Translations under genes and position numbers: made by a program
The notes under the pieces: model-generated
Told to the model about the DNA's origin: nothing
Databases searched by the model: none
What the model saw: only the letters and a program-made list of their open reading frames with translations
Assembly (NCBI RefSeq): GCF_036250755.1
Contig: NZ_CP109585.1
Location: forward strand, 1 to 50,570
DNA: 50,570 nt
Origin: Streptomyces uncialis
GTDB lineage: Bacteria; Actinomycetota; Actinomycetes; Streptomycetales; Streptomycetaceae
Direction of reading: 5' to 3'
Part shown: one piece after another, positions 1-7,012 of the stretch
Numbering within the stretch: position 1 is the stretch's first letter
How the letters are laid out: every line of letters starts with the position of its first letter

Positions 1-1493
1 CGCGTACGGGCCGTACGGGCCTCCCGTACGGGCGCCGTACGGGCGTCGTCCGTACGGGCCGTACGGGGCGCCTCCGTACGGGCCGTACGCGGGGCTTCCG
101 TACGGCCGTCCGTACGGGCCGGTCCGGGGGATTCCGTACGGCCGTCACCGGGACCGTCCGTACGGGCGCCGGACACGGCGGCGTCCGGCTTGGTGTCGTG
201 GTCCCCTTCGAGGAGGCGGTGGATCCGCCAGACGATGGCGACCACGACGATCACGGCGACGCTGATGAGCCAGACGCTCGGGTGCTCCTTGCCCTTGGCG
301 TCCACCTCCATACCGAGGCCGGTCATGTCGGCCGCGTGGTAGGTGAGGTTCGTGGCCGCCATCAGCCCGAGCGCGTACGGGACATCCCGTTTCATCCGGA
401 ACGCCGTGACGGCGTAGATGTCCAGTCCCACCGGCAGGGCCCAGCCCGCGTCCCCGATCGGCGTCTTGCCCAGACCGACCATGGTCGCGAACGCCCATTC
501 GCCCGACGCGGTCAGGATGATCACCGCAGCGAGCCCGGTCCAGATGCTGACCTGCTTGATGACCTGCTTGCGGGACTCCTTCTTCTCCACGGCGACCGTC
601 TCCTTCTCGGCGAGGCGGCGGGCCTCCCGCGCGGCCTCCCGCTCCCGCTCCGCCTGCCGCAGTACCTCGTCCGCCTGCTGACGGACCCCGGCGGCTGCCG
701 TCCGGGCTGCGGCCTCTGCCTCCTTGCGCAACTGCTCGGCCCTGGCGCGGAAGCCCGCCTCGATCTCCGCCCGGTGGGCGGCGGCTTCCTCGTCCAGATC
801 GAGCTTCGCGGAGCGGCGGGTCAGCTCCAGCTCGGAATCGAGCGCGGCCCGGGCGGTCCTGATCTCCGTCGCCTGTTCCTGGGCTTCGCCCACGATCCGG
901 GCGGCGTCGTCCAGAGCGTCCCGGTAGGCGGCCTCGGCCGCCGCCCGGCGCAGGGCCACCAGTTCAGCGGCCCGCGCCTCGACGTCGGCGATCAGCTCCA
1001 TACTTCTCTGCTCCGCCTTGGCCAGCAGGTCGCCAGCCTCCGCCCCGGCGGCCGCGAGGGTCTGCGCGGTCTCTCCCGCCGCGTCGGCCCGGGCGGCGAC
1101 GAGGACGGTCTGCGCGTCCTGCCCGGCGACGGCGCGGATGCACTCCGCGCCCGCCTCGGCCCGGCGCAGCCGGGTCCCGGCCTCGTCGGCGACTTCCGCC
1201 AGGACCTGCCGGGCGTCGGAGGCCGCCGCCCGCCGGATGTACTGGGCCTGGTCCTCGGCGGCCCGGATCAGCCGGGCCGCTTCCTCGGCCGCGCCCTGGC
1301 GGGCGCCGTCGAGGATGTCGGCGGCCCGGTCGCGCAGGTCAGCGGCCAGGGCGGCCGCGTCGTCCCGCATCTGCGGGGCCGACGGCACGCTCTCCGCCCC
1401 GGCCGGGCTGCGCGGCGGCGGTGTCGTCGTCTTCGGCGGCGGCTTGCGGGCCGCCGTCTTCCGGGTGCTGCGGGTGGCTGTACGGGCCGCCAC
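1..1493 (-). CDS. DUF2637 / SpdB-like membrane protein, N-terminal part; continues at 50570
   Basis: Probably a plasmid spread or transfer membrane protein. Translation from a GTG at 1491-1493 (Shine-Dalgarno-like GAGAGGAG at 1501-1508) gives about 300 residues of Ala/Arg/Glu-rich coiled coil. A DUF2637-type block of about four hydrophobic segments follows at residues ~312-430, then a low-complexity linker rich in Arg-Thr pairs. The frame has no stop before base 1 and continues in frame from 50570 to a TGA at 50342, 573 aa in all. DUF2637 proteins are common in Streptomyces plasmids and integrative elements beside transfer genes; the exact role is not established. Downstream member of the operon that starts at 2766. 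The coiled coil is unusually long for the family. Confidence 0.85.
   Translation of the reverse strand, partial: MAARTATRSTRKTAARKPPPKTTTPPPRSPAGAESVPSAPQMRDDAAALAADLRDRAADILDGARQGAAEEAARLIRAAEDQAQYIRRAAASDARQVLAEVADEAGTRLRRAEAGAECIRAVAGQDAQTVLVAARADAAGETAQTLAAAGAEAGDLLAKAEQRSMELIADVEARAAELVALRRAAAEAAYRDALDDAARIVGEAQEQATEIRTARAALDSELELTRRSAKLDLDEEAAAHRAEIEAGFRARAEQLRKEAEAAARTAAAGVRQQADEVLRQAEREREAAREARRLAEKETVAVEKKESRKQVIKQVSIWTGLAAVIILTASGEWAFATMVGLGKTPIGDAGWALPVGLDIYAVTAFRMKRDVPYALGLMAATNLTYHAADMTGLGMEVDAKGKEHPSVWLISVAVIVVVAIVWRIHRLLEGDHDTKPDAAVSGARTDGPGDGRTESPGPARTDGRTEAPRTARTEAPRTARTDDARTAPVREARTART
15..165. repeat. CCGTACGG-type short repeats inside the DUF2637 gene
   Basis: At least ten copies of CGTACGG occur in about 150 bases, and five more lie at 50430-50570 across the junction. 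In frame they encode Arg-Thr dipeptides separated by Gly/Glu/Ala/Pro, forming a flexible linker. CCGTACGG is also a DNA palindrome, so a protein-binding role cannot be excluded. Confidence 0.8.
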
Positions 1494-1557
1494 GCGAGCT
1501 CTCCTCTCGTCCGGGTGGCCGCCCGGTCGGGCGGCCACCGTGTGCGTGTGCGGCTGG

Positions 1558-1977
1558 TCAGCGTCGGCGGAGGCTGCCGGCCAGACGGTCGGCCAGGTCG
1601 GTGACGCGGCGCCCGATCTGCTCGGTCCGCAGCCGGAACATCAGGTCACCCGACCTGCACAGCGCCGTCTCCGACCTGCTCAGCGGGCCCTCGATCACCG
1701 TGTCCAGGTGGGTCTCCAGCGGCGTCCAGCGGGCGCCGCGCCAGGCGGTCAGCACCTCGGCCGCCGCGTAGAGCGCAACCGTGTAGGCGATGACGACCAG
1801 CGCGTTCGCCCGCCGGCGGGCCGTACGGAGCGGGCCGCCGACGGGGCCCGAGGCCAGGACAATGTCGACCAGGTTCTGGTGGACCTCGAAGTCCACGGCG
1901 TCCCAGGTCTCCACGTCGCCGTGGCCCCGGCGGAACTCGTCCACGGCCGTCTGGGTCGTGCTGGTCAGGGTGGTCAT
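1558..1977 (-). CDS. Hypothetical protein with one hydrophobic segment (139 aa)
   Basis: No family recognised. The 139-residue protein starts with ATG at 1975-1977, which overlaps the stop of the upstream gene as ATGA, so translation is probably coupled. Residues ~57-78 (ANALVVIAYTVALYAAAEVL) form one membrane-like helix. The N-terminus is acidic and the C-terminus Arg-rich and helical. It lies between small genes and the DUF2637 gene, which suggests a membrane-associated accessory of plasmid spread; that is inference from position only. Confidence 0.75.
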   Translation of the reverse strand: MTTLTSTTQTAVDEFRRGHGDVETWDAVDFEVHQNLVDIVLASGPVGGPLRTARRRANALVVIAYTVALYAAAEVLTAWRGARWTPLETHLDTVIEGPLSRSETALCRSGDLMFRLRTEQIGRRVTDLADRLAGSLRRR

Positions 1978-2249
1978 GGCGTGTCCGCCTCTCCGCCCCG
2001 CACGAGGACGTCGTGTGCGCGTCGGATCCGGTCGGCCGCCTCGGGCGGCAGGGTGTCCAGGTCGATCTCGCGGAGCAGGCGGAGGGCCAGCTCGGTACGG
2101 AGGATGCGGACCTGGAGGCCGTCGACGGCGCGCAGGACGCGGTCCTGGAGGTCGTCGACACTGCGGCCCAAGGGGACGGTCTGCCGGTCAGACCTCGCGC
2201 CCGCCCGCTGGAGAGCGGTGAGCGTCCGGGTACGGATGATGCGGATCAC
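1974..2249 (-). CDS. Small basic hypothetical protein (91 aa)
   Basis: Starts with GTG at 2247-2249 overlapping the stop of the preceding gene as GTGA; its own stop overlaps the next start as ATGA. The protein is Arg/Leu-rich and predicted helical, with no cysteines or obvious catalytic motif. The tight coupling on both sides is the main evidence that it is real. Function unknown. Confidence 0.7.
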   Translation of the reverse strand: MIRIIRTRTLTALQRAGARSDRQTVPLGRSVDDLQDRVLRAVDGLQVRILRTELALRLLREIDLDTLPPEAADRIRRAHDVLVRGGEADTP

Positions 2250-2380
2250 CGGATTCCTCCCGCCACGCCGTGACGCCGCAGGTCGGCCTCCGCCTGGCGA
2301 CGGGCCGCCTCGGCCTTGCGGGCCGCCTCGGCGGCCTCGGCCGCCGCTTTCGCCTGGGCGGCCTGCTCGTCGGCCGTCAC
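2246..2380 (-). CDS. Short Ala/Lys/Glu helical protein (44 aa)
   Basis: A 44-residue reading frame beginning GTG at 2378-2380, overlapping the upstream stop as GTGA and ending in a GTGA overlap with the next gene. Composition is Ala/Glu/Lys/Arg heptad-like, so a single coiled-coil helix is likely. It is shorter than most gene callers report; the coupled starts and stops and the high GC at third positions support it. Function unknown. Confidence 0.6.
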   Translation of the reverse strand: MTADEQAAQAKAAAEAAEAARKAEAARRQAEADLRRHGVAGGIR

Positions 2381-2766
2381 AGCAGGCGGGAGGGGTCGGC
2401 GGTCGCGGTGCCGGTCAGCACCGCCAGCTCGTCGGCGGTCACCCAGTCCTGCGGGATCAGCACCCGCAGGGTGACGGTGCCCTGGCACATCGTGCCGGTG
2501 ACGGCGAGCCGCCCGCCGGGCAGCGAGCCCGGCCGGGCGTCGTCGATCTCCGCGAGGATCGCCGGCAGAACGGGCGCGGCGGTCGGTGTCACGGTGATCG
2601 TCGCGACGATCGTGGACGGCGCCACCGTGACCTCGACGGAGACACCGTGCCGGGCCAGCATCTGGACCCCGGCGAACAGCGGGAAGACCTCCGTGACGGT
2701 GTCGGTGAGGTCGTTGGCGATGCCGGTGGGATTCACCGGCAGGTCGGAAGGCATCATGATGGTCAT
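2377..2766 (-). CDS. Hypothetical protein, first gene of the transfer operon (129 aa)
   Basis: The chosen start is the ATG at 2764-2766, preceded by GGGAGC at a suitable distance; open sequence extends upstream to 2889 but without a better ribosome site. The protein is rich in Thr/Val with likely beta strands and ends in a GTGA overlap with the 44-aa gene. No family recognised. It opens the long minus-strand operon that crosses the window junction, so its leader (about 2767-3160) probably controls the whole transfer region. Confidence 0.7.
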   Translation of the reverse strand: MTIMMPSDLPVNPTGIANDLTDTVTEVFPLFAGVQMLARHGVSVEVTVAPSTIVATITVTPTAAPVLPAILAEIDDARPGSLPGGRLAVTGTMCQGTVTLRVLIPQDWVTADELAVLTGTATADPSRLL

Positions 2767-2804
2767 GCGGATCAGCTCCCTGTGAGATCGGGTCGGTCCG
2801 TGCA

Positions 2805-2846
2805 GACCCCCGGCACACATGGCGTTCCAGCGCCGTGCCGGGGGTC
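2805..2846 (-). promoter_or_regulatory. Leader hairpin upstream of the transfer operon
   Basis: Perfect 12-bp arms GACCCCCGGCAC (2805-2816) and its complement (2835-2846) enclose an 18-nt loop that can itself pair (GGCG/CGCC). It sits about 40 nt before the ATG at 2766. No U-run follows, so attenuation or translational control is as likely as termination. Confidence 0.55.
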
Positions 2847-3180
2847 GCGCCGTCTGAGCGGCGCGGTGAGCGGATGGGGAGTTGCACACGCTGGCTCGAT
2901 GCCAGCCCCGACCCCACCCCTGGGGTCCTGCTCAGATCCGCTCTCGGGCTGCCGTGCGGCCAGCCCCCCGCTCAAGACCTCGCCAACCGGAAAAGCGCTG
3001 GTGAAAGGGTCGTCTCGTCGTAATGACGGCAGGGGCGCCGCGGCCCGAAATTCAGTCCACTGTTGAGTTCTCAAACAACGATCGGCCACCCATCACCCCG
3101 CCGCGAGTACGACGAGTTCACCGGGGCCGACATCTGGATCTGGCGCTTGAAGTGCAGGTATAGCCAACGCGACCGGTCGA

Positions 3181-3194
3181 TTTAGCGCCCTAAA
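3181..3194. promoter_or_regulatory. Operator copy 1, TTTAG-N4-CTAAA
   Basis: Palindrome TTTAGCGCCCTAAA with perfect 5-bp arms, inside a larger imperfect 12-bp inverted repeat (3174-3202). It overlaps the likely -35 side of the minus-strand promoter for the transfer operon. A related copy lies at 3260-3273. Probable target of the HTH protein encoded at 3298 (inference). Confidence 0.55.
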
Positions 3195-3259
3195 CCGACC
3201 GTGCACCGAAACCATAGGACGCGACACCGCCGCGAGTCAACCACCTTGAACAGTTGCGG

Positions 3260-3273
3260 TTTAGTGGGGTAAA
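3260..3273. promoter_or_regulatory. Operator copy 2, TTTAG-N5-TAAA
   Basis: TTTAGTGGGGTAAA repeats the half sites of 3181-3194 and lies about 25 bases upstream of the HTH gene start, where bound repressor would block the plus-strand promoter. The two sites are about 79 bp apart, near an integral number of helical turns. Confidence 0.5.
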
Positions 3274-3297
3274 CATGAGGCACGAAGGGAGGCACGG

Positions 3298-4221
3298 ATG
3301 GAAAAGAATCGACCCGACGCTGCTTCGCTGACCGAGCTACAGGAACAGCTCCACTCAGCGTTCGACGTCGCATTGGCCCAGCTCAAGGGGTTGGGCGACC
3401 CTCTACAGCGGGCCAAAGCCGCTCACGGGCTCGTCGCCCGCGTGCAGGACTACGGCAACGAGATCCAGGCAGTGCGCAACGAGGCGATGAACGAGACCCT
3501 GCGGGTCGGGGAGCTGAACAGCACCCAGTTGGCCGCAGAACTCGGCATCAGTAAGGGACGGGTCAGCCAGCTCGCCAAGGGAGCTCCGCCGGAGCGCCTG
3601 TTCCTCGGCTCAGGCAAGGTCATCGTGGCGCTCGCCGAGAAGCTGGAGCACGGCAAGCTGCAAGACGGCCGCACCAAGCGGGTCCAAGGCCCGGTGATCG
3701 CCACGGAGGACTTCCAGACCTACGAGCATCTGCGGGAGTTGGCCGAAGACGTCGGCCTGGAGATCACGTTCGAGCGCATCCCGCTCGGGGGCAATGTGCG
3801 GCTCAACCGCAACAACCTGGTGGTGATCTGCGGCCCCAGGCTGTCGCCTCTGATCGAGCAGATCCTCGAAAGTGACCCTCACCTGCGGTTCGCCAAGGAC
3901 GACGACGGCTGGTTCCTGACCGACCGGAAGACCGGTGAGGTCTATCGCTCGCCGATGGACCACGGCGACAACAGCGACGTCGCCTACTTCGGCCGGCTCC
4001 CGCGCCCCGATGGTCAAGGCACGTTCCTCTACATCGCTGGCATTCACGCCCGCGGCTCGGGTGGCGTCGTGCACTGGCTCAACAACGAGCTGGCGACCGT
4101 GCACCGAGAGCTGAAGGCGAAGCGCTTCTCGACCCTGATCTCCAGCACGTTCGACCCCGACACGCTGGAGATCACTTCCAGCAAGCGCATCACGCCGTTC
4201 TACCGCCCGGAAGGGGCCTGA
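3298..4221 (+). CDS. HTH regulator with C-terminal unknown domain
   Basis: 307 aa; ATG preceded by GGGAGG. Residues ~75-100 contain a helix-turn-helix (LNSTQLAAELGISKGRVSQL) resembling sigma-region-4-like or XRE-type motifs. The C-terminal half (residues ~145-300) contains a Rossmann-like pattern (LVVICGPRLSP, then FLYIAGIHARGSGG) whose family I do not recognise; it may sense a ligand or be an enzyme. One base separates its TGA from the phosphatase-UTRA gene, so the genes are co-transcribed. Twin operators upstream suggest autoregulation and control of the divergent transfer operon. Confidence 0.75.
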   Translation: MEKNRPDAASLTELQEQLHSAFDVALAQLKGLGDPLQRAKAAHGLVARVQDYGNEIQAVRNEAMNETLRVGELNSTQLAAELGISKGRVSQLAKGAPPERLFLGSGKVIVALAEKLEHGKLQDGRTKRVQGPVIATEDFQTYEHLRELAEDVGLEITFERIPLGGNVRLNRNNLVVICGPRLSPLIEQILESDPHLRFAKDDDGWFLTDRKTGEVYRSPMDHGDNSDVAYFGRLPRPDGQGTFLYIAGIHARGSGGVVHWLNNELATVHRELKAKRFSTLISSTFDPDTLEITSSKRITPFYRPEGA

Positions 4222-4222
4222 C

Positions 4223-5566
4223 GTGCAGGTATCCATGGCATCGACCCAGGGTGTGGGCGCCGCGAACGAGGACACGGTCCACGTGAGCCCCACCGGAGTG
4301 GTCGTGCTGGACGGCCTGTCCGCCCCGAAGGACCTGCCCATGGGGTGCGTGCACGGCACCCCATGGTTCGTACGACAGCTTGGCACCACTCTGATCAATC
4401 TGATCGGCGACGACGAGGTATCCCTCCAGGACGCCCTTCGCGCCGCGATCACCGAAGTGAACGACCTGCACCGCGACACCTGCGACCTGGACCAGGAAGC
4501 GGTGCCGGCCTCGACCGTGGTGATGATCCGCGAGCGCGGCGACGTCCTCGACTACCTGGTCCTCTCCGACAACGTCCTGGTGCTCGACCTTGGGGCCGAC
4601 GGCATTCAGACGATCGTCGACAAGCGCGTCGAGGAGGTCGCGGCCGACGAGATGCAGGCAGCTCTGCAAGGACCGACCGGAACTCCCGAACACGCCGCCC
4701 GCGTGTCCCGGCTCGTCACCGTTCAGCGGCGCCTCCGGAACCAGCCCGGCGGCTACTGGGTCGCGGCCACCGACCCGGCGGCCGCCGACGAAGCGATCAC
4801 CGGCTCCGTGGAACTCGCGCGGGTGCAGCAGGCCGCGCTGCTGACCGACGGCGCCAGCCGCCTCGTTGACTCCTTCGGGGCTCTCACCTGGGACGAGCTG
4901 CTGACGCTCCTGCGCGTTGAGGGACCGACTGCGCTGATCGCCCGCACCCGTGAGGCGGAGCTCGCCGACCCCGTGGGGGAGCGGTGGCCCCGCTTCAAGC
5001 GCTCGGACGACGCCACCGCGGCGTACGTCAAGATCGGTCAGCCAGTCTCGCTCTCCTCCGCCGCGCAGCGGCTGGAGCGTGGGAAGACCACCGGCTCATC
5101 GTGGGGGGCGGGCGAGCGATCCGACAGTCATGCGGCCGGGTTGGCCGACGCGCCGCCGGAGGTTGCGGCCGCACTGGGCATCGCGGCCGGCACCATGGTG
5201 ATCCGCCGGACGCGTGTCTACCGCGACCGGCACGGCATCGTCGCCCACTCGACGTCCTGGATCCCTCGGGGGTTCGCGCGGGCGGCTCCGGAACTTCTAC
5301 GCGGGGAACGGCTGCAGGGCGGCACGTCGCTCGACGCCATCGCCCGCGCCACCGGCCGCCAGGCCGTGGAACGTGACGACGTGACCGCCGCTCGTATCGC
5401 CACCTCAGAGGACGCGACGCTCCTGGAACTGGCCGACGACGGAGTGCACGCGATCCTCGTCCTGACCGCCCTGTTCCGCGACCGCGACGGACAACCGCTG
5501 GAGTACGGCGTGGACCTCGGCGCTCCCGGCCGGACTCGCGTCGAGACCTCGGGCGTGGCCCTGTGA
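4223..5566 (+). CDS. PP2C-type phosphatase fused to a UTRA ligand-binding domain
   Basis: 447 aa, GTG start one base after the preceding stop (an in-frame ATG at 4235 is possible). Residues ~1-275 look like a PP2C protein phosphatase with metal-binding landmarks NEDTV, VLDGLS, LLTDGAS and DDATAAYV. From about residue 280 the sequence becomes a UTRA domain (VSLSSAAQRL..., PPEVAAALGI..., PLEYGVDL), normally the effector domain of GntR-family regulators, but without any GntR winged helix. The fusion is either a real ligand-gated phosphatase or a deletion that joined two neighbouring genes. Its TGA overlaps the next gene as GTGA. Confidence 0.8.
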   Translation: MQVSMASTQGVGAANEDTVHVSPTGVVVLDGLSAPKDLPMGCVHGTPWFVRQLGTTLINLIGDDEVSLQDALRAAITEVNDLHRDTCDLDQEAVPASTVVMIRERGDVLDYLVLSDNVLVLDLGADGIQTIVDKRVEEVAADEMQAALQGPTGTPEHAARVSRLVTVQRRLRNQPGGYWVAATDPAAADEAITGSVELARVQQAALLTDGASRLVDSFGALTWDELLTLLRVEGPTALIARTREAELADPVGERWPRFKRSDDATAAYVKIGQPVSLSSAAQRLERGKTTGSSWGAGERSDSHAAGLADAPPEVAAALGIAAGTMVIRRTRVYRDRHGIVAHSTSWIPRGFARAAPELLRGERLQGGTSLDAIARATGRQAVERDDVTAARIATSEDATLLELADDGVHAILVLTALFRDRDGQPLEYGVDLGAPGRTRVETSGVAL

Positions 5567-6120
5567 CTCGCTCCCGCGCACCGCGATGCGTTCTGATGGC
5601 CGGTCTTCCGGGCTCGGGCAAGACCACGCTCGCCCGCGAGCTGGAGCACCACGGCTTCGTCCGCATGTGCCCCGACGAGCAGGTCTGGCGGGAGCACGGC
5701 CACTACGGGCGGGACTTCCCACGTGGGGAGTACCGGATCCGGGAACGGCCGATCCTCGATCGGATCGCCGCCGAGCTGCAGGCCGCGCTGGGCGCTGGCC
5801 GGGACGTGGTTGTCGATCACGGCTTCTGGACCGTCGATGAGCGTGAGCAGTGGCGCGTGCTCGGCGAGCTGGCGGGCGCCGACGTCCTGCTCGTCTACCT
5901 GCCTGGCGACCACGACACCCTCTGGAAGCGGATCGACGAGCGGAACCGAGCCACCTACAAGGACCCCAACTCGATGTACTTCAGCGAGGACGACCTACGT
6001 CGGCACGGCAGCCGCTTCGTTGCGCCGGGGCCTGGCGAGGCGCCCCTCGTCTACGACGGCCGCCCGGCGACGGTCCTGACCGCCCTCGCCGACGGCGACA
6101 CTCCGCAAACCACCCGTTAA
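5563..6120 (+). CDS. P-loop kinase / AAA-type ATPase (185 aa)
   Basis: GTG start coupled to the previous stop by GTGA. Residues ~14-21 form a Walker A motif (GLPGSGKT); the layout resembles small zeta-toxin or polynucleotide-kinase-like P-loop phosphotransferases. A VVDHGFW segment could carry a Walker-B-like Asp. The substrate is not apparent. Last gene of the HTH / PP2C-UTRA / kinase operon, followed by a hairpin at 6170-6187. A phosphatase and a kinase behind one regulator suggest a phospho-signalling unit (inference). Confidence 0.8.
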   Translation: MTRSRAPRCVLMAGLPGSGKTTLARELEHHGFVRMCPDEQVWREHGHYGRDFPRGEYRIRERPILDRIAAELQAALGAGRDVVVDHGFWTVDEREQWRVLGELAGADVLLVYLPGDHDTLWKRIDERNRATYKDPNSMYFSEDDLRRHGSRFVAPGPGEAPLVYDGRPATVLTALADGDTPQTTR

Positions 6121-6169
6121 CCAACGCCGATCGGCCGGAAGGAGGCAAGATGACCCGCGAAACGCGAAC

Positions 6170-6187
6170 AGGCCCCCGTGGGGGCCT
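6170..6187 (+). terminator. Hairpin terminator after the HTH/PP2C/kinase operon
   Basis: AGGCCCCC / GGGGGCCT, 8-bp perfect arms with a GT centre, 50 bases after the kinase stop. No U-run, as is usual for Streptomyces hairpin terminators. Confidence 0.65.
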
Positions 6188-6254
6188 GCCGGTCGCGCTC
6201 GCCGGTTGTGGTGGTCGGCGACGTGACCAAGCACCTGGAATGGAGGTGCCTGCG

Positions 6255-6527
6255 ATGCGTTGCAGGCTACGCGTACCCACTGTCAGTGGGCCAGCGGGAC
6301 ACAGTGACACGCCGCCGGCGGCCCGCGCTTCCCGTGTGGCGGGACGCCTCCGCAAGTTCTCTCCCGGAGAACGGGATCTCGGAGTACTCGCGCCGGATAC
6401 CCGGTACAACATCACGACGTCGTCCGGCACGATCACGGGATGCGCCGCCTTCTACCAGCTCATCGCCGGTTTCCCCAACCGGCGGAAGGACTCCACCATG
6501 TTCGTCATGACCGCTCGCGCCCCGTAA
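6255..6527 (+). CDS. Small hypothetical protein (90 aa)
   Basis: ATG at 6255 follows TGGAGG at a good distance. The second half (from about 6380) has strongly G/C-biased third codon positions and the frame ends at TAA 6525-6527 just before an imperfect hairpin at 6536. The N-terminal half is less clearly coding, so the true start may lie later. No family recognised. It lies between the kinase operon and the replication genes. A frame starting near 6208 on the same strand is the main alternative. Confidence 0.5.
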   Translation: MRCRLRVPTVSGPAGHSDTPPAARASRVAGRLRKFSPGERDLGVLAPDTRYNITTSSGTITGCAAFYQLIAGFPNRRKDSTMFVMTARAP

Positions 6528-6535
6528 CGCCGAAA

Positions 6536-6561
6536 GCCGCCCCTGCGCCAACAGGAGCGGC
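6536..6561 (+). terminator. Imperfect hairpin terminator
   Basis: GCCGCCCCTG and CAGGAGCGGC, 10-bp arms with one mismatch and a 6-nt loop, directly after the stop of the 90-aa gene. Probably ends the transcript before the replication module. Confidence 0.5.
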
Positions 6562-6784
6562 CCTCGACCTTCACAACCTGACTCAGTCCCCGGCCCTACG
6601 AAGCCACAGCTCCTGAGTCGTACGTCGGCTGATGCCGGGCTCCCGACCCTGTCGGGCCCGGTCACCATCAGCCAGGGTAACCGCCTACCCAGGTTCTACG
6701 CAGCACCGCTGATAGGCCCGTCCGGTTACCTGGTGAAGATCACCGACGTGCGGCTCTCTACCCGATTGGGAGAGATCGCACCTC

Positions 6785-7012
6785 ATGCACCGCCCCCTCC
6801 GGCCCGCCTCCGCGGAGCACGCGACGGTAACCCTCGCGGCCGCGTACGAAGGCGCCGTGATGATGACTGCGAAGTGCCTTAACCCTGCTTTGACCTGCCC
6901 CGATGAGGGTGTCCGCGTTGGCGCGTACAACGCCTGGGTGACTAGCACCCCGGCGCCCACGCGCGCCTTGCCCACCCTGTCCGCCCCGGCCGCGCTGGCG
7001 GTGACCCGATGA
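6785..7012 (+). CDS. Small protein coupled to the replication initiator (75 aa)
   Basis: ATG at 6785 with GGGAG about 15 bases upstream; TGA overlaps the ATG of the initiator gene as ATGA. Composition is Ala/Thr/Pro-rich without recognisable motifs. The overlap suggests translational coupling, so it may be a leader controlling initiator synthesis rather than a functional protein. Third-position GC bias is modest, hence the low confidence. Confidence 0.4.
   Translation: MHRPLRPASAEHATVTLAAAYEGAVMMTAKCLNPALTCPDEGVRVGAYNAWVTSTPAPTRALPTLSAPAALAVTR

Larger units (their letters stand above)
2767..3297. other. Divergent regulatory region and long leader without a gene
   Basis: No convincing gene. 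It separates the minus-strand transfer operon (start 2766) from the plus-strand HTH operon (start 3298). It holds two TTTAG...TAAA operators, a minus-strand TATACC -10-like box near 3160, a TTGAGAACTCAA-type palindrome (3063-3074) and a leader hairpin (2805-2846). If the minus transcript begins near 3150 its untranslated leader is close to 390 nt. Confidence 0.6.

Noticed and set aside
198..1604. Long plus-strand open frame opposite the DUF2637 gene
   Set aside because: Antisense frame typical of GC-rich DNA; the minus strand shows the recognisable DUF2637 protein, ribosome site and coupled neighbours.
2880..2915. T-arm-like stem GCTGG-CTCGATG-CCAGC suggesting a tRNA
   Set aside because: No matching acceptor, D-arm or anticodon stem could be folded around it.
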